NCBI GenBank assembly: GCA_032718475.1
Contig: JAUCBJ010006795.1
Coordinates: 1-26,980 of the forward strand
DNA from: Nemertoderma westbladi
Taxonomy: Eukaryota > Xenacoelomorpha > Nemertodermatida > Nemertodermatidae
Direction of reading: 5' to 3'
DNA: 26,980 nt
Within the stretch, counting starts at the first letter, position 1. Every line of letters begins with the position of its first letter. The notes below the pieces were generated by a model. The model ran no database searches, was not told where the DNA came from, and saw only the letters and a program-made list of their open reading frames with translations. A program made the translations under genes and the position numbers. Of this stretch, positions 20,001 through 26,980 are shown piece after piece.

Positions 20001-22971
20001 GTTTATATGAACGCTCTGTAAACCTAATAGATAAAGTGTCTCGTTTATATGAACGCTCTGTAAACCTAAGAGATAAAGTGTCTCGTTTATATGAACGCTC
20101 TGTAAACCTAAGAGATAAAGTGTCTCGTTTATATGAACGCTCTGTAAACCTAAGAGATAAAGTGTCTCGTTTATATCAACATGTATATTGTATTTCGCAC
20201 TAGTTGCTATTTTTACAGCGCGCATCGCCTCTGCGAAAATAAATTGAAAATAGAAATAAATAATCTTTCCAATACTTTATTTACATTTTTTTTTATTGAA
20301 TAATAATATTTTAATAATTTAACACAATAAAACAAATTACATTTATTTATTTAAAAAAAGAAATGGTATTTATTAACAATCGATATATGGTCAAAACCCG
20401 GGTTATGACCCGGGTGTATTACCGAGCGAGCGCAGCGAGGGAGGTTTACATAAATAAACGAGGGTCTTTAACGCGTGACCTTTGCATGCAATGGAATGAT
20501 GTATGTAATTTTGTTACATTACGTCAACTTATCAGCGTTCGGTATGTTTTGAAAGAATTTTATGGATACTCAGTTATACATTTTAATCATGTACTTCATG
20601 AAGTTATGAAGTGTAATCATGTGTTTTTCCTAACAGGCTGTCTGATTTCGGCGGGTAATTCCCGTCATTATTATTAACTATAAGAACATAATAATTGCAT
20701 AAGACAGAATTATGTAAATTGTAATACTGTAGCTCAGTAAATATGATTAAAGTACATTATATATATAGAAAAAAAGGGCAACGGTACCGGTACAGGTTAC
20801 AAACGGCACTTTACCCCCCTTTTTTTCTATATATATAATGTACTTTAATCATATTTACTGAGCTACAGTATTACAATTTACATAATTCTGTCTTTTATGG
20901 AATTATTATGTTCTTATAGTTATTGATAAATAACTGCCGAAATATATTTAACCTAATATATTTAACCTAATATATTTAACCTAATATATTTAACCTAATA
21001 TATTTAACCTAATATATTTAACCTAATATATTTAACCTAATATATTTACGGTACATATAATTTTATAATTAATAAAAACTCCTATTTATTAACACTAAAA
21101 ACGCGATGTAATATTTGTATATTCATTTCCACTTTCAGTTATAAATCTTGGGGAATTCAGTTCTATTTGCAGTTTCTGTTAAAACAAAGCAATTTTAGTT
21201 CGATTTCAGATCCAGTTCAATACAGTTTCAGTTCGCAGCTAAATTAGACCTCATTTACTTCCCAATCTGGGGACGCCTCACTAACACAATTAATGTTGAA
21301 TATATAATTAATGTCCATCGCATTACTATATACTGCAGCTGCCACAGGACTCACAAACTGAAACATTAATAACCCACCTCTACCATCGGCCGCTAGCCGC
21401 TTATCCAACGGTATGGTGAATCCCTTGCTGTTCTTCCAGTTGCTGATACATGGCGGCACCTTCCAGGCGCCCTGTTCCTTGGCGGTAACCTTACGGGAGG
21501 GCGAGTGCAGCACCGGTGCTGGGGGCGACGGAGGGCCACGGGGAATCTTCTTGTTCGTTTTAAACTTTGGGGGCTCCATGGGATCGACTTGCATCTCAAC
21601 CATTCGGATAATCCGTTGTTTGGCCCCGCTGTTAAACGCTGGCCCTGAATAATAATTTATGAAATTATATTATCTGGGCCCAGACTCAACTCCGACTCAA
21701 CTCCGACTATTACAAACATAATATACTACGTAGATCTTCAATCTTATCCGACGTAAATATCTTTGAATCTTTGCTAACGGCTGTTATATTAGCAATATTC
21801 AGGTGACAAACAGGAAATTAAGGAAAAATTATCAAACTTTTAAAAGCTGCTTACTAATGTTTGTACACACAGATACACACTATTATTTATATAGCGCCCA
21901 ACTCTATAAATAGATTCTAAGGCGCTCATGACCCATTCAGATATTAAACGCTCTATTGTTCGGTTTTTAAACCGAAGTGTTTTATGTCAGTCATCAGCTG
22001 TAACTAAGTATCTATTGTCGAAGGACATTATGTCACAGGATTTCGACCAAAGGACCTTGACGCACTACCTGATATAAAATCCCCCCTCTCATGAACACAT
22101 ATCTGTCTATGTCTACTATAATAATACACTGGAATTATCAATCACCAATTATATTGTAACCTCATATTGTAACCCGGAGGAACCTCTGGGCTCCGGCTCT
22201 GGATGAAATTTTAGCTCTGTCGCATCCCTAGTACTGGATATATATATTGCTGTATTGCATGGATACGTTACAGACCTTGTTGGGATGGTGTGTACCGAAT
22301 ATATTGCACTGGACCGGCCTTTTCTGCGCATTTAACCGGCATTGCGGCCGTCATCTTATCGTTGGTGAGCTTCTCCAATGCTAATCTAGTCTTCTCAGTG
22401 GCTTCTCTGACCGCCTCATCATCGGGTCTTTGTAACTCGTCATCGTCGACAACCTTCCCAATGGTGTCTTTAAAACTACTGTGAACAACGCGGTCCTTAT
22501 TGTGGCCTTGTCTAAAGAGAATAAAATTAATTTCTGTAAGATTATTATAGGTAGCGCTAATACTGAAACAAAACAATTATATATATATAACAGTTGTAGG
22601 AGTGTATAGACGGTCGTTGAACCCGCGTCTGACAGCCTGCCGCCACACATACTGACATACCTGGCAATAATATCGTATTTAGCCCTTCCCTCGTGATCCA
22701 ACTGCAAAGCCAAGGCGTTCGATGAGGCCTTTTTATCCCCCATCCCGAGAGGGAACTGCGCCACCGGACATTCAGGGAAAGCCCCTCCATCCCCGAAGTC
22801 ACCGGGTTTCCTAGGAACCCAACCAGACCGGTTCCCGTATGGCGGAATACCGCTGCTCGATACAGATACAACCTGGAGGTTGTTGTTTAGTCGAATGGGA
22901 TCTATTCTAGGGTTAATTGGTTGATGTGTCGGTTTCGGTAGAATACTTGATAGAGAAATACCGCTAGCCAT
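10854..22971 (-). CDS. SNW1: SNW1/SKIP (Prp45 orthologue), complete spliced gene
   Basis: SNW domain-containing protein 1 is a core factor of the activated spliceosome and a nuclear transcription co-regulator. Five coding exons on the minus strand join in phase: 22971-22661, 22511-22276, 21644-21378, 14210-13595 and 11064-10854. All introns are GT-AG. The joined length is 1641 nt, or 546 residues, close to the roughly 536 of human SNW1. Landmarks are PPYGNRSGW and DFGDGGAFPE (43-67), the proline-rich IPRGPPSPPAPV (216-227), the signature SNWKN (250-254), a charged helical region from about 280, FNQSKGMDSGFAGGEDE in exon 4, and FVPDKEFSG with EDPFGLDKFL in exon 5. The start ATG has A at -3 and G at +4. 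Intron 3 (7.2 kb) is mostly a minisatellite made from its own 3' splice site. Intron 4 holds a LINE in the same orientation. Confidence 0.95.
11325..13046 (-). mobile_element. LINE-A copy 2 in SNW1 intron 4
   Basis: An inverted, highly similar copy of the element at 4371-6490. Protein comparison over about 340 residues shows roughly a dozen differences, about 97% identity by eye. Its 3' end has the same CAGCTGCAATGCAGCATG block and a short TAG tail at about 11325-11360. Homology to copy 1 ends abruptly at about 13046 (the SQPTTK position of copy 1). It lies in the same direction as SNW1, so it is transcribed within the pre-mRNA. Confidence 0.9.
11363..12946 (-). pseudogene. LINE-A copy 2 reverse transcriptase, frameshifted
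   Basis: RT blocks are preserved, including FVDFFKAFDSV, WGVLQGDTLAPFLF and the FADD box. The frame breaks at about 11896, where 26 nt present in copy 1 (after DDFCYLGS) are missing. The C-terminal part resumes to the stop at 11363. A further stop interrupts it near 11727 (the codon pair reading AATCTC on the coding strand is followed by TAG-type damage relative to copy 1). The break leaves catalytic residues intact but removes the downstream frame. Confidence 0.82.
13047..13500 (-). other. Non-coding segment abutting LINE-A copy 2, possibly its 5' leader
   Basis: This GC-richer stretch lies between LINE-A copy 2 and SNW1 exon 4. It contains repeated words such as CCAGGCCAT, CTGCAGC, and CTTGCCACCTCCATGCAGC (minus strand, at the far end). 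It has no gene. It could be the 5' untranslated leader of the element joined to the RT region by internal deletion, or an unrelated repeat. The present window offers no second copy to decide. Confidence 0.4.
13595..14210 (-). CDS. SNW1: SNW1 exon 4
   Basis: With the acceptor nearest the coding sequence (TCTCTTAG, AG at 14212-14211) the exon starts at 14210 and encodes LQSVHINENFAKLAESLYIA directly after Gly272, which agrees with known SKIP proteins. It runs through RKAREAVEMRAQLERKMA, a highly charged region and YRPSRDVDKDMYGDDL to Lys476, with the donor GTGGGCG from 13594. The first 27 nt of this exon are part of the 42-bp unit repeated upstream, so longer in-frame forms of this exon are possible. 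Confidence 0.93.
14184..20176 (-). repeat. 42-bp minisatellite made of the SNW1 intron 3 / exon 4 junction, about 142 copies
   Basis: Almost 6 kb of head-to-tail 42-bp units. On the minus strand each unit has an intronic part, CACTTTATCTCTTAG (15 nt, polypyrimidine tract plus AG). It is followed by an exonic part of 27 nt that begins GTTTACAGAGCGTTC and ends with ATATAAACGAGA. The last unit is the real acceptor and start of SNW1 exon 4 (AG at 14212-14211). Units are nearly identical. Recurrent variants are C to T in the ACACTT block (about 26 copies, all between about 15420 and 19375), a rare E-to-G type change in the AACGAG block, and a CTGTGAACC form (plus strand) only at 19600-19935. One irregular unit at about 15339-15372 carries an extra 21 bp. 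One unit at about 19441-19450 lacks 4 bp. Translated in the exon 4 frame each unit reads LQSVHINETLYLLG. Confidence 0.95.
20177..20676. other. SNW1 intron 3, unique AT-rich part
   Basis: No gene is seen. The left part is very AT-rich. Around 20394-20413 the palindromic word ACCCGGGT occurs twice, followed by CGAGCGAGCGCAGCGAGGGA at about 20423, a GC-rich word of the kind found at transposon ends. No partner arm was identified. Confidence 0.4.
20677..20920. mobile_element. Foldback MITE with ~100-bp inverted arms and TA target duplication
   Basis: Two near-perfect inverted arms, 20677-20778 and about 20816-20920, flank a 37-bp loop. The outer ends read ACTATAAGAACATAATAATT and its reverse complement. 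TA dinucleotides flank both ends (20675-20676 and 20921-20922), as expected for a Tc1/mariner-type non-autonomous element. It has no coding capacity. Transcribed within SNW1 intron 3 it would form a long RNA hairpin. Confidence 0.82.
20941..21049. repeat. 14-bp tandem repeat, about 7.5 copies
   Basis: The unit ATATTTAACCTAAT is repeated seven times almost without change, in SNW1 intron 3 between the MITE and exon 3. Confidence 0.9.
21378..21644 (-). CDS. SNW1: SNW1 exon 3, containing the SNW motif
   Basis: Acceptor TTATTATTCAG precedes 21644. Encodes FNSGAKQRIIRMVEMQ, the proline-rich stretch and SNWKN, ending in AADGR plus one base of Gly272. The donor GTGGGTTATT begins at 21377. It opens the 7.2-kb intron that contains the acceptor array. 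Confidence 0.93.
21645..22275 (-). other. SNW1 intron 2
   Basis: No gene. Near 21883-21932 the words TTATTTATATAGCGCC and AAGGCGCTCA form a loose inverted pair typical of a dispersed short repeat. The rest is unremarkable. Confidence 0.5.
22276..22511 (-). CDS. SNW1: SNW1 exon 2
   Basis: Acceptor TTCTCTTTAG precedes 22511. Encodes residues 104-183, ending in QYIRYTPSQQ plus the first base of Gly183. Donor GTCTGTAACG begins at 22275. The block ELQRPDDEAVREATEKTRLA is typical of SKIP proteins. Confidence 0.93.
22661..22971 (-). CDS. SNW1: SNW1 exon 1 (coding)
   Basis: Encodes residues 1-104 (start MASGISLSSILPKP, end KYDIIA and the first two bases of Arg104). The donor GTATGTCAGT begins at 22660. 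The next intron is only 149 nt. Confidence 0.93.
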
Positions 22972-23198
22972 TGTCTCTGCTTCTCTGGGCTGCTGGTCTC
23001 GTCTGCTTGTACTGTTGTATAGCCAATACCTATCAGCCTATAATATAGGCCTGTAGGCAGATCAGCAGACATTCAGATACTGAGATAGGCCTACTCGTGT
23101 ATCTACGTAATCAGGAGAATCGAATATAGCATAGTTTTTATGACTGTATGAATCGAACGTAACCTCAATTATGTTACATTTGATCCTATAAGCTATAA
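22972..23198 (-). promoter_or_regulatory. SNW1: SNW1 upstream region
   Basis: The 5' untranslated region and promoter should lie here, but no TATA box or clear initiator is seen. Pyrimidine-rich sequence directly precedes the ATG. Two TAGGCCTA-type palindromes lie at about 23045 and 23087. Confidence 0.35.
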
Positions 23199-23611
23199 CT
23201 ATGTTACATTCGATCTACAAATTACTAATTCCGAATGTAACACTGTGACATACAACTGTACAATTATTTCAGTTGTGTTTTGATTTCAGGAGTTAACCGA
23301 TGAAATGCTTCGTTTATTTACAGGAAGAAACAGTTTGGTGATGGCAGGATGGTGAGTAGGCCTACAAAACAAAGACCCAAGATCCAATTAAGTAGGCCTA
23401 ACCTGCATAATCTTGTAACATGTGTTAACTTTGGTTTATTGTTTTGGTTCCCCCGACACGCCTTTGTAACCTGCTCCTTTAAATAAAAGTAGGCTAACCT
23501 GCATAATCTTGTAACATGTGTTAACTTTCGTTTATTGTTTTGGTTCCCCCAACACGGCTACCAATACGGCTAAATTCGGGCTTAGTAATTTGTAGATCGA
23601 ATGTAACATAG
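23199..23611. mobile_element. Element bounded by perfect 30-bp inverted repeats
   Basis: Positions 23199-23228 and 23582-23611 are perfect reverse complements over 30 bp (outer end CTATGTTACATTCGATC). The spacing of 413 bp and lack of coding sequence suggest a MITE-like element. Diverged copies of the word GTTACATTCGAT or its complement lie around it (about 23153, 23171, 23232, 23643, 23685). It sits just upstream of SNW1. Confidence 0.65.
23391..23556. repeat. Direct repeat pair of about 70 bp inside the inverted-repeat element
   Basis: Segments 23391-23460 and 23488-23556 are nearly identical (shared words AACCTGCATAATCTTGTAAC and TTTATTGTTTTGGTTCCCCC). They resemble part of the repeat at 6660-6786. 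Confidence 0.75.
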
Positions 23612-23777
23612 GATCCAATCACCCTGCCAATGTAACATAAATGCAGTTACGTTCGATACGTAGGCCTACTGACGTAATAACTGTGTTACATTCAATCCTG
23701 ATTACGTTCGGTCATGTATCCTATAGGCAAGCATAAGACTATTTTAGCTTAATACACCCCTACCAGCCTACCTAAAC

Positions 23778-24160
23778 TATGGACTTCTACTCTGGGGAAG
23801 CGCCCATGCTTCCACTCTAAAACCCTTGAGAATAAAAATAAACAAACTACTCAGATGCATAACATTTAGTCACTGGCAAGAATCTTCAGTACCTTTATAC
23901 AAATCATTAAATATTCTTCCTTTACATCTTCTTTTCAAACATCAGGTTGCCGCTTTCATGTATGATATCCACAATCACAATATTAGCCCTTCATCTGATC
24001 TCGGTCAATTGTTTAAGAAAACCGCACCGCAACCATTCACTCTCATAATACCCGGTCAGTTACACAAAATAAATTTTATCTGCCTCTATGTAGACTCACA
24101 GTAGCACAACGATCCATGAGTTTTCTAGGCCCCACAATCTGGTGGAACGATATCGATAAT
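23778..24160 (+). mobile_element. CR1/L2-like LINE C-terminal fragment
   Basis: The translation reads YGLLLWGSAHASTLKPL, then KLLRCITFSHW, PLYKSLNILPLHLLFKHQVA and FMYDIHNH, up to about 24100. After a frameshift comes GPTIWWNDI at about 24127-24153. This order (LWG, STLKPL, ITFS, LNILPLHLLFKHQ, MYD, GPxIWN) is the usual C-terminus of CR1/L2-type retrotransposon ORF2 proteins. The RT catalytic core is absent, so it is a 5'-truncated remnant. Confidence 0.75.
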
Positions 24161-24285
24161 ATTATTTATTATTACGCCAAATACTGACAAATAGGCGATA
24201 TGGTCATTAACTAAAATTCAATCAAATTTACAATAAAAACATAATTACTTTAATAAATAAATAAACTGTAAAATTATTTGAAGAG

Positions 24286-24972
24286 TTAGGACCTTGCCCA
24301 GGAACACAAAGGTCGGAGATTTGCAGGTGCAGGGCATTCGAGCAGATGGTATAATGTGGCCGCCCCCCCCCCCCCCCCGCACAGTGAACATATACAGCTA
24401 TCTTGCGCCTCATGGTAACTCGAGTTAGTGCAAATCTTATAGTGGAAGCCGTTAGTGCTGAAGCGGGTTATTATATGTCGGTTGGTGTAGTTTGGGTCCT
24501 GCCATCTGGGGTTTGTAAATGCCAGTGAGTTCCAAAATTGGGGATTAATCTCTTGTATTTTTCCGTTTATGAGAATCAGGTATTGCTTGTATACGGGTGT
24601 GTGAGGTAGATTTAGGAGCTGAACAAATTCAGATATCAAGGTGTTTTCGTTGCAGATAGCTGTGACGAGACGATTTGAGGTAGATTTGTGTAGACAACAT
24701 ACTTTCTTAAGGTAGGCGGCTTTAATTTTATCGAGTGTGACCATGTTGGTGACAGATAGAAACGGCCAAATCTCACGGAAACCGTAAAGTACAATTGGGC
24801 TTATTTTGAGTTTGAACAGTTTTATTGCGGTCTGGAGTGGCAAAATGTTTGGTTTGTTGATTGAGTATATCGCTGATAGAGCTTTACACATAATTTTTGT
24901 TATATGTTTTGTAAAGGTTAATGAACTTTGAAAGGTCACGCCAAGATATTGGTAGGAATTAACAATAGACAC
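24286..24972 (-). pseudogene. LINE-C thumb and C-terminal zinc-knuckle-like region
   Basis: Begins SYQYLGVTFQSSLTFTKHI, the usual post-RT block, and ends with a CxxC..HxxxxC pattern: CSLC, a glycine run, then YHLLEC (about 24390-24325). The glycine run is encoded by a homopolymer of about 17 G (24362-24378 on the plus strand as C), which is unstable and may be miscounted in the assembly. Confidence 0.75.
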
Positions 24973-25989
24973 CGGGCTGCCGGGGAACTGTTGAAATAGA
25001 ATTTATCTGCGGTACATAAACGTCCACCACGGCGAAATTTCATAATCTTGGTTTTCGTAAGGTTTACTTGTAAACCGTTTTCTGCTGCCCACCCAGCTAC
25101 AGCATCTAGACCCGCTTGAATAACTTCTCTTGTGTCCCCATAAAATAAGAGATCGTCGGCAAAAAGTAGGATGATTAATTCCCTAATATTCATCACAGCG
25201 GTTTTCAGACAACTGACGATATCAAAAATAAACATTATGAAGAATAAAGGGCTGATACTGTCTCCCTGCAAGACACCACGGGTTTGCTCTACAATGTTCG
25301 ATTTTCGGAGGCCGTCAAATATCTGAAGGTTATTTACTTTCAATATTGATTTTATTATCTGGTACATGTTTCCTTTAATTCCAAAATAAACCCGCAGTTT
25401 GAATAGGAGCCTTGAGCGCGGAAACGAGTCGAAAGCTTTTTGGAAATCGACATATACGGCGTACAGGGGTTTCCTTGGCATTGAGAGGTTAGAGTGGATA
25501 CGGTTGATAAACTGTCGAATTGGTGCTGATGTACTTTTACCTGGCATAAAACCGAACTGTTCCGGTGGGATTAGGTGCGAAGCGATGTTCCGAAGGCGTT
25601 TTGCTATCAGGCCAGTAAATAGTTTGAACATATTGCATAGTAACGCGATGCCTCGATATGAGTCCGGCTCAACTCGTGAACCTTTCCCTTTAAATAGTAG
25701 TACTTGATTTCCATGAAGATACTAGTGAGCTGGTTGCAAGACAAACGTTAAATAGCATGGTTAGTAGCATTAGAGTTGCTGGAAGAGATGATTTTAAAAG
25801 TTCGTAAGGTAGATTATCGGGGCCACCTGATTTGCCTGCCGGTTTTCCGGTAATGATTTCTTCAACTTCTTCACGTGTAAATGGAAGGATGTCGTCAGCA
25901 GGATCATCGATAGGATCGTCTTCTAACCGGATTTCGGAACTAGGGTTGCTTCTGAGGATTTCTGAGAAGTGGTCCTCCCATATCTCCAA
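24936..25989 (-). pseudogene. LINE-C reverse transcriptase, frameshifted
   Basis: FTREEVEEIITGKPAGKSGG and PDNLPYELLKSSLP lie at about 25885-25790. After a frameshift near 25700 come FKGKGSRVEPDSYRGIALL, IPPEQFGFMPGKSTS, VYVDFQKAFDSF with catalytic Asp (about 25450), TRGVLQGDSISPLFF (about 25250-25290), and LLFADDLLFYG with the FADD catalytic pair (about 25140-25170). ENGLQVNLTKTKIMKF follows. All three catalytic Asp codons survive. Another frameshift at about 24970 separates the thumb region. Confidence 0.87.
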
Positions 25990-26194
25990 TGGGACTGGAC
26001 AGCTAGCTGCAGACTTCCTTTTCTTAGTCAGTTAGTCCATTTGTATGGATTTTGTTCTGCCTCGGCGATAAGTTTTGACTCTCTTCTGGTGGTGTACTCG
26101 AGAAGTTTCAGTTTAAGTAGTTGCTTATATTCGCGCTTTGCTTTACATAGCTCTTCTCTCACAGATTGGTTTAGTTTAGCGGCCGAGTTTAAGC

Positions 26195-26980
26195 TTATGA
26201 CTTCTTTGCGTTTAGAAAAACACTCAGAATCGAACCATGCTGCCATGGCTTCGCAAAACGCTTCCTGGTTTTTATCTCAGGCGCAGACTCCCGGATAGCC
26301 GCCGAAATGTTGTCGTATGCCCCATCTACATCGCCCTCCTCCAACTGGTCATAACACCGCAATAACCTAACATCGTCTAGCAGTTTCCTGAGGTCTAAGT
26401 CGCGTTTCCTTTTACTGGTGGGAGTGTTGTCTATTGAAGTAGGCGAAGTTACATAGTCCCAGTATGGAATTATCGGTACATGTTTCCGAAGTGGGTTTGG
26501 GGTATAACTAGTTTCAATAGGTTGCTTGTTCGCGAATATTACGTCGATGGTGCTGCTACCGTTATGGCAAAAATAGGTTTTCACTGATGGGTCCGTTTGA
26601 AGAGAGAGATTTAAATCCTCCATTAATTCAGTTAGAACTATAGCTTTTGGATTTTCGTCTAAATCAAAGCGAGCGTTAAAGTCACCGCCAATAGTAATAT
26701 GGCCAATGTGATTGGTTGGGATATTGTCTAGAATGTCTAAAACGGAATCTATAAAATCTTAGGTAGATAATTGAGGCGGCAGGTAACAGCATATGTATAT
26801 GCCGTTATTCTGTTATTTTAATTTACTATTACAAAGTTGTCTTCTTTAGCTATTAGTCGGGGATTAAGTTGCGGCTTCATGTATATTGCGATGCCACCTG
26901 AAGGTCTACCCCTTCCTTGCGGTTTCTTTGCCTTCGATTCGAATGTGTAAAACCCCGGAATTTCTAGAGTATCAACTACC
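26195..26980 (-). pseudogene. LINE-C endonuclease and linker, interrupted, 5' end outside window
   Basis: The first frame (from the window edge) reads IPGFYTFESKAKKPQGRGR then PSGGIAIYMKP, a GRxSGG block of apurinic-like endonucleases, and stops at about 26823. A further frame gives YICCYLPPQLS, a stop at about 26761, and ITIGGDFNAR (about 26670-26700), the hallmark GDFNAR motif. STIDVIFANK follows at about 26525-26555. The rest to about 26200 is linker with KPW (about 26248). At least two stops or frameshifts make it non-functional as read. Confidence 0.85.

Larger units (their letters stand above)
24233..26980 (-). mobile_element. LINE-C, APE-type non-LTR retrotransposon, decayed, running off the window
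   Basis: In order on the minus strand: apurinic-like endonuclease (26980-26500), linker, reverse transcriptase (about 25990-24960), thumb and C-terminal zinc-knuckle-like motif (to about 24286), then an AT-rich tail with TTTA repeats at about 24245-24262. Frames are interrupted several times. It differs in sequence from LINE-A and LINE-B. It probably belongs to the Jockey/I/R1-like half of APE LINEs, but this is not certain. The 5' end lies beyond 26980. Confidence 0.85.

Noticed and set aside
14184-20176. CRISPR array
   Set aside because: The units are contiguous 42-bp repeats without unique spacers, in a eukaryotic intron. The origin from the SNW1 splice junction explains them.
19448-20203. 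A second plus-strand open frame with the same repeat
   Set aside because: It is the continuation of the same array beyond the 4-nt deletion, in another frame. It is not a gene.
19440-20225. Separate minus-strand gene beginning MRAVKIATSAKYNIH and followed by repeats
   Set aside because: It is intron 3 sequence read into the array and ends at the 4-nt deletion. There is no supporting domain.
20363-20677. Plus-strand 104-codon open frame in SNW1 intron 3
   Set aside because: No recognisable motif. It lies in intronic repeat DNA and ends next to the MITE.

Overview
This is a eukaryotic window, most likely from a marine invertebrate animal. Evidence: a spliced, animal-type SNW1/SKIP splicing-factor gene with GT-AG introns, several families of non-LTR retrotransposon (LINE), a tRNA-derived SINE head, MITE-like foldback DNA, and a strongly recurring palindrome TAGGCCTA that is common in some aquatic animal genomes. 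The species cannot be named from the sequence.

Layout. 1-2471: intergenic DNA, then two docked, related LINE fragments with (TAG)n tails. 2987-3703: an intronless gene for a divergent GHITM/TMBIM5-like membrane protein. 4371-6490: a 5'-truncated LINE of the same family with a long uninterrupted RT reading frame. 6490-9900: a patchwork of short repeats and a SINE head. 9909-10592: a second intronless GHITM-like paralogue. 10854-22971 (minus strand): the complete SNW1 gene, five coding exons totalling 546 codons, with a closely related LINE copy in intron 4. 23199-23611: an inverted-repeat element just upstream of SNW1. 23778-24160: a CR1/L2-like LINE tail. 24233 to the window end (minus): a decayed LINE with endonuclease, RT and a C-terminal zinc-knuckle-like motif.

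The striking feature is at 14184-20176. About 142 tandem copies of a 42-bp unit fill the end of SNW1 intron 3 and run into exon 4. The unit is not random satellite. Read on the SNW1 strand, each copy contains the last 15 nt of intron 3, including the polypyrimidine tract and the AG acceptor, followed by the first 27 nt of exon 4. The gene therefore carries roughly 140 near-identical copies of one 3' splice site. Because 42 is divisible by 3 and the unit lacks a stop in the exon 4 frame, the frame stays open for about 5.2 kb upstream of exon 4. Use of any acceptor in that stretch would insert n x 14 residues (LQSVHINETLYLLG) between Gly272 and Leu273 of SNW1. A 4-nt deletion near 19445 breaks the frame, so acceptors beyond it would give a premature stop. 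A spliceosome component whose own splice acceptor has become a minisatellite is the best candidate here for something undescribed. Which acceptors are used cannot be told from DNA alone.

The two GHITM-like genes and SNW1 are the only likely host genes. GHITM-like gene 2 and SNW1 converge, with stop codons 261 bp apart.
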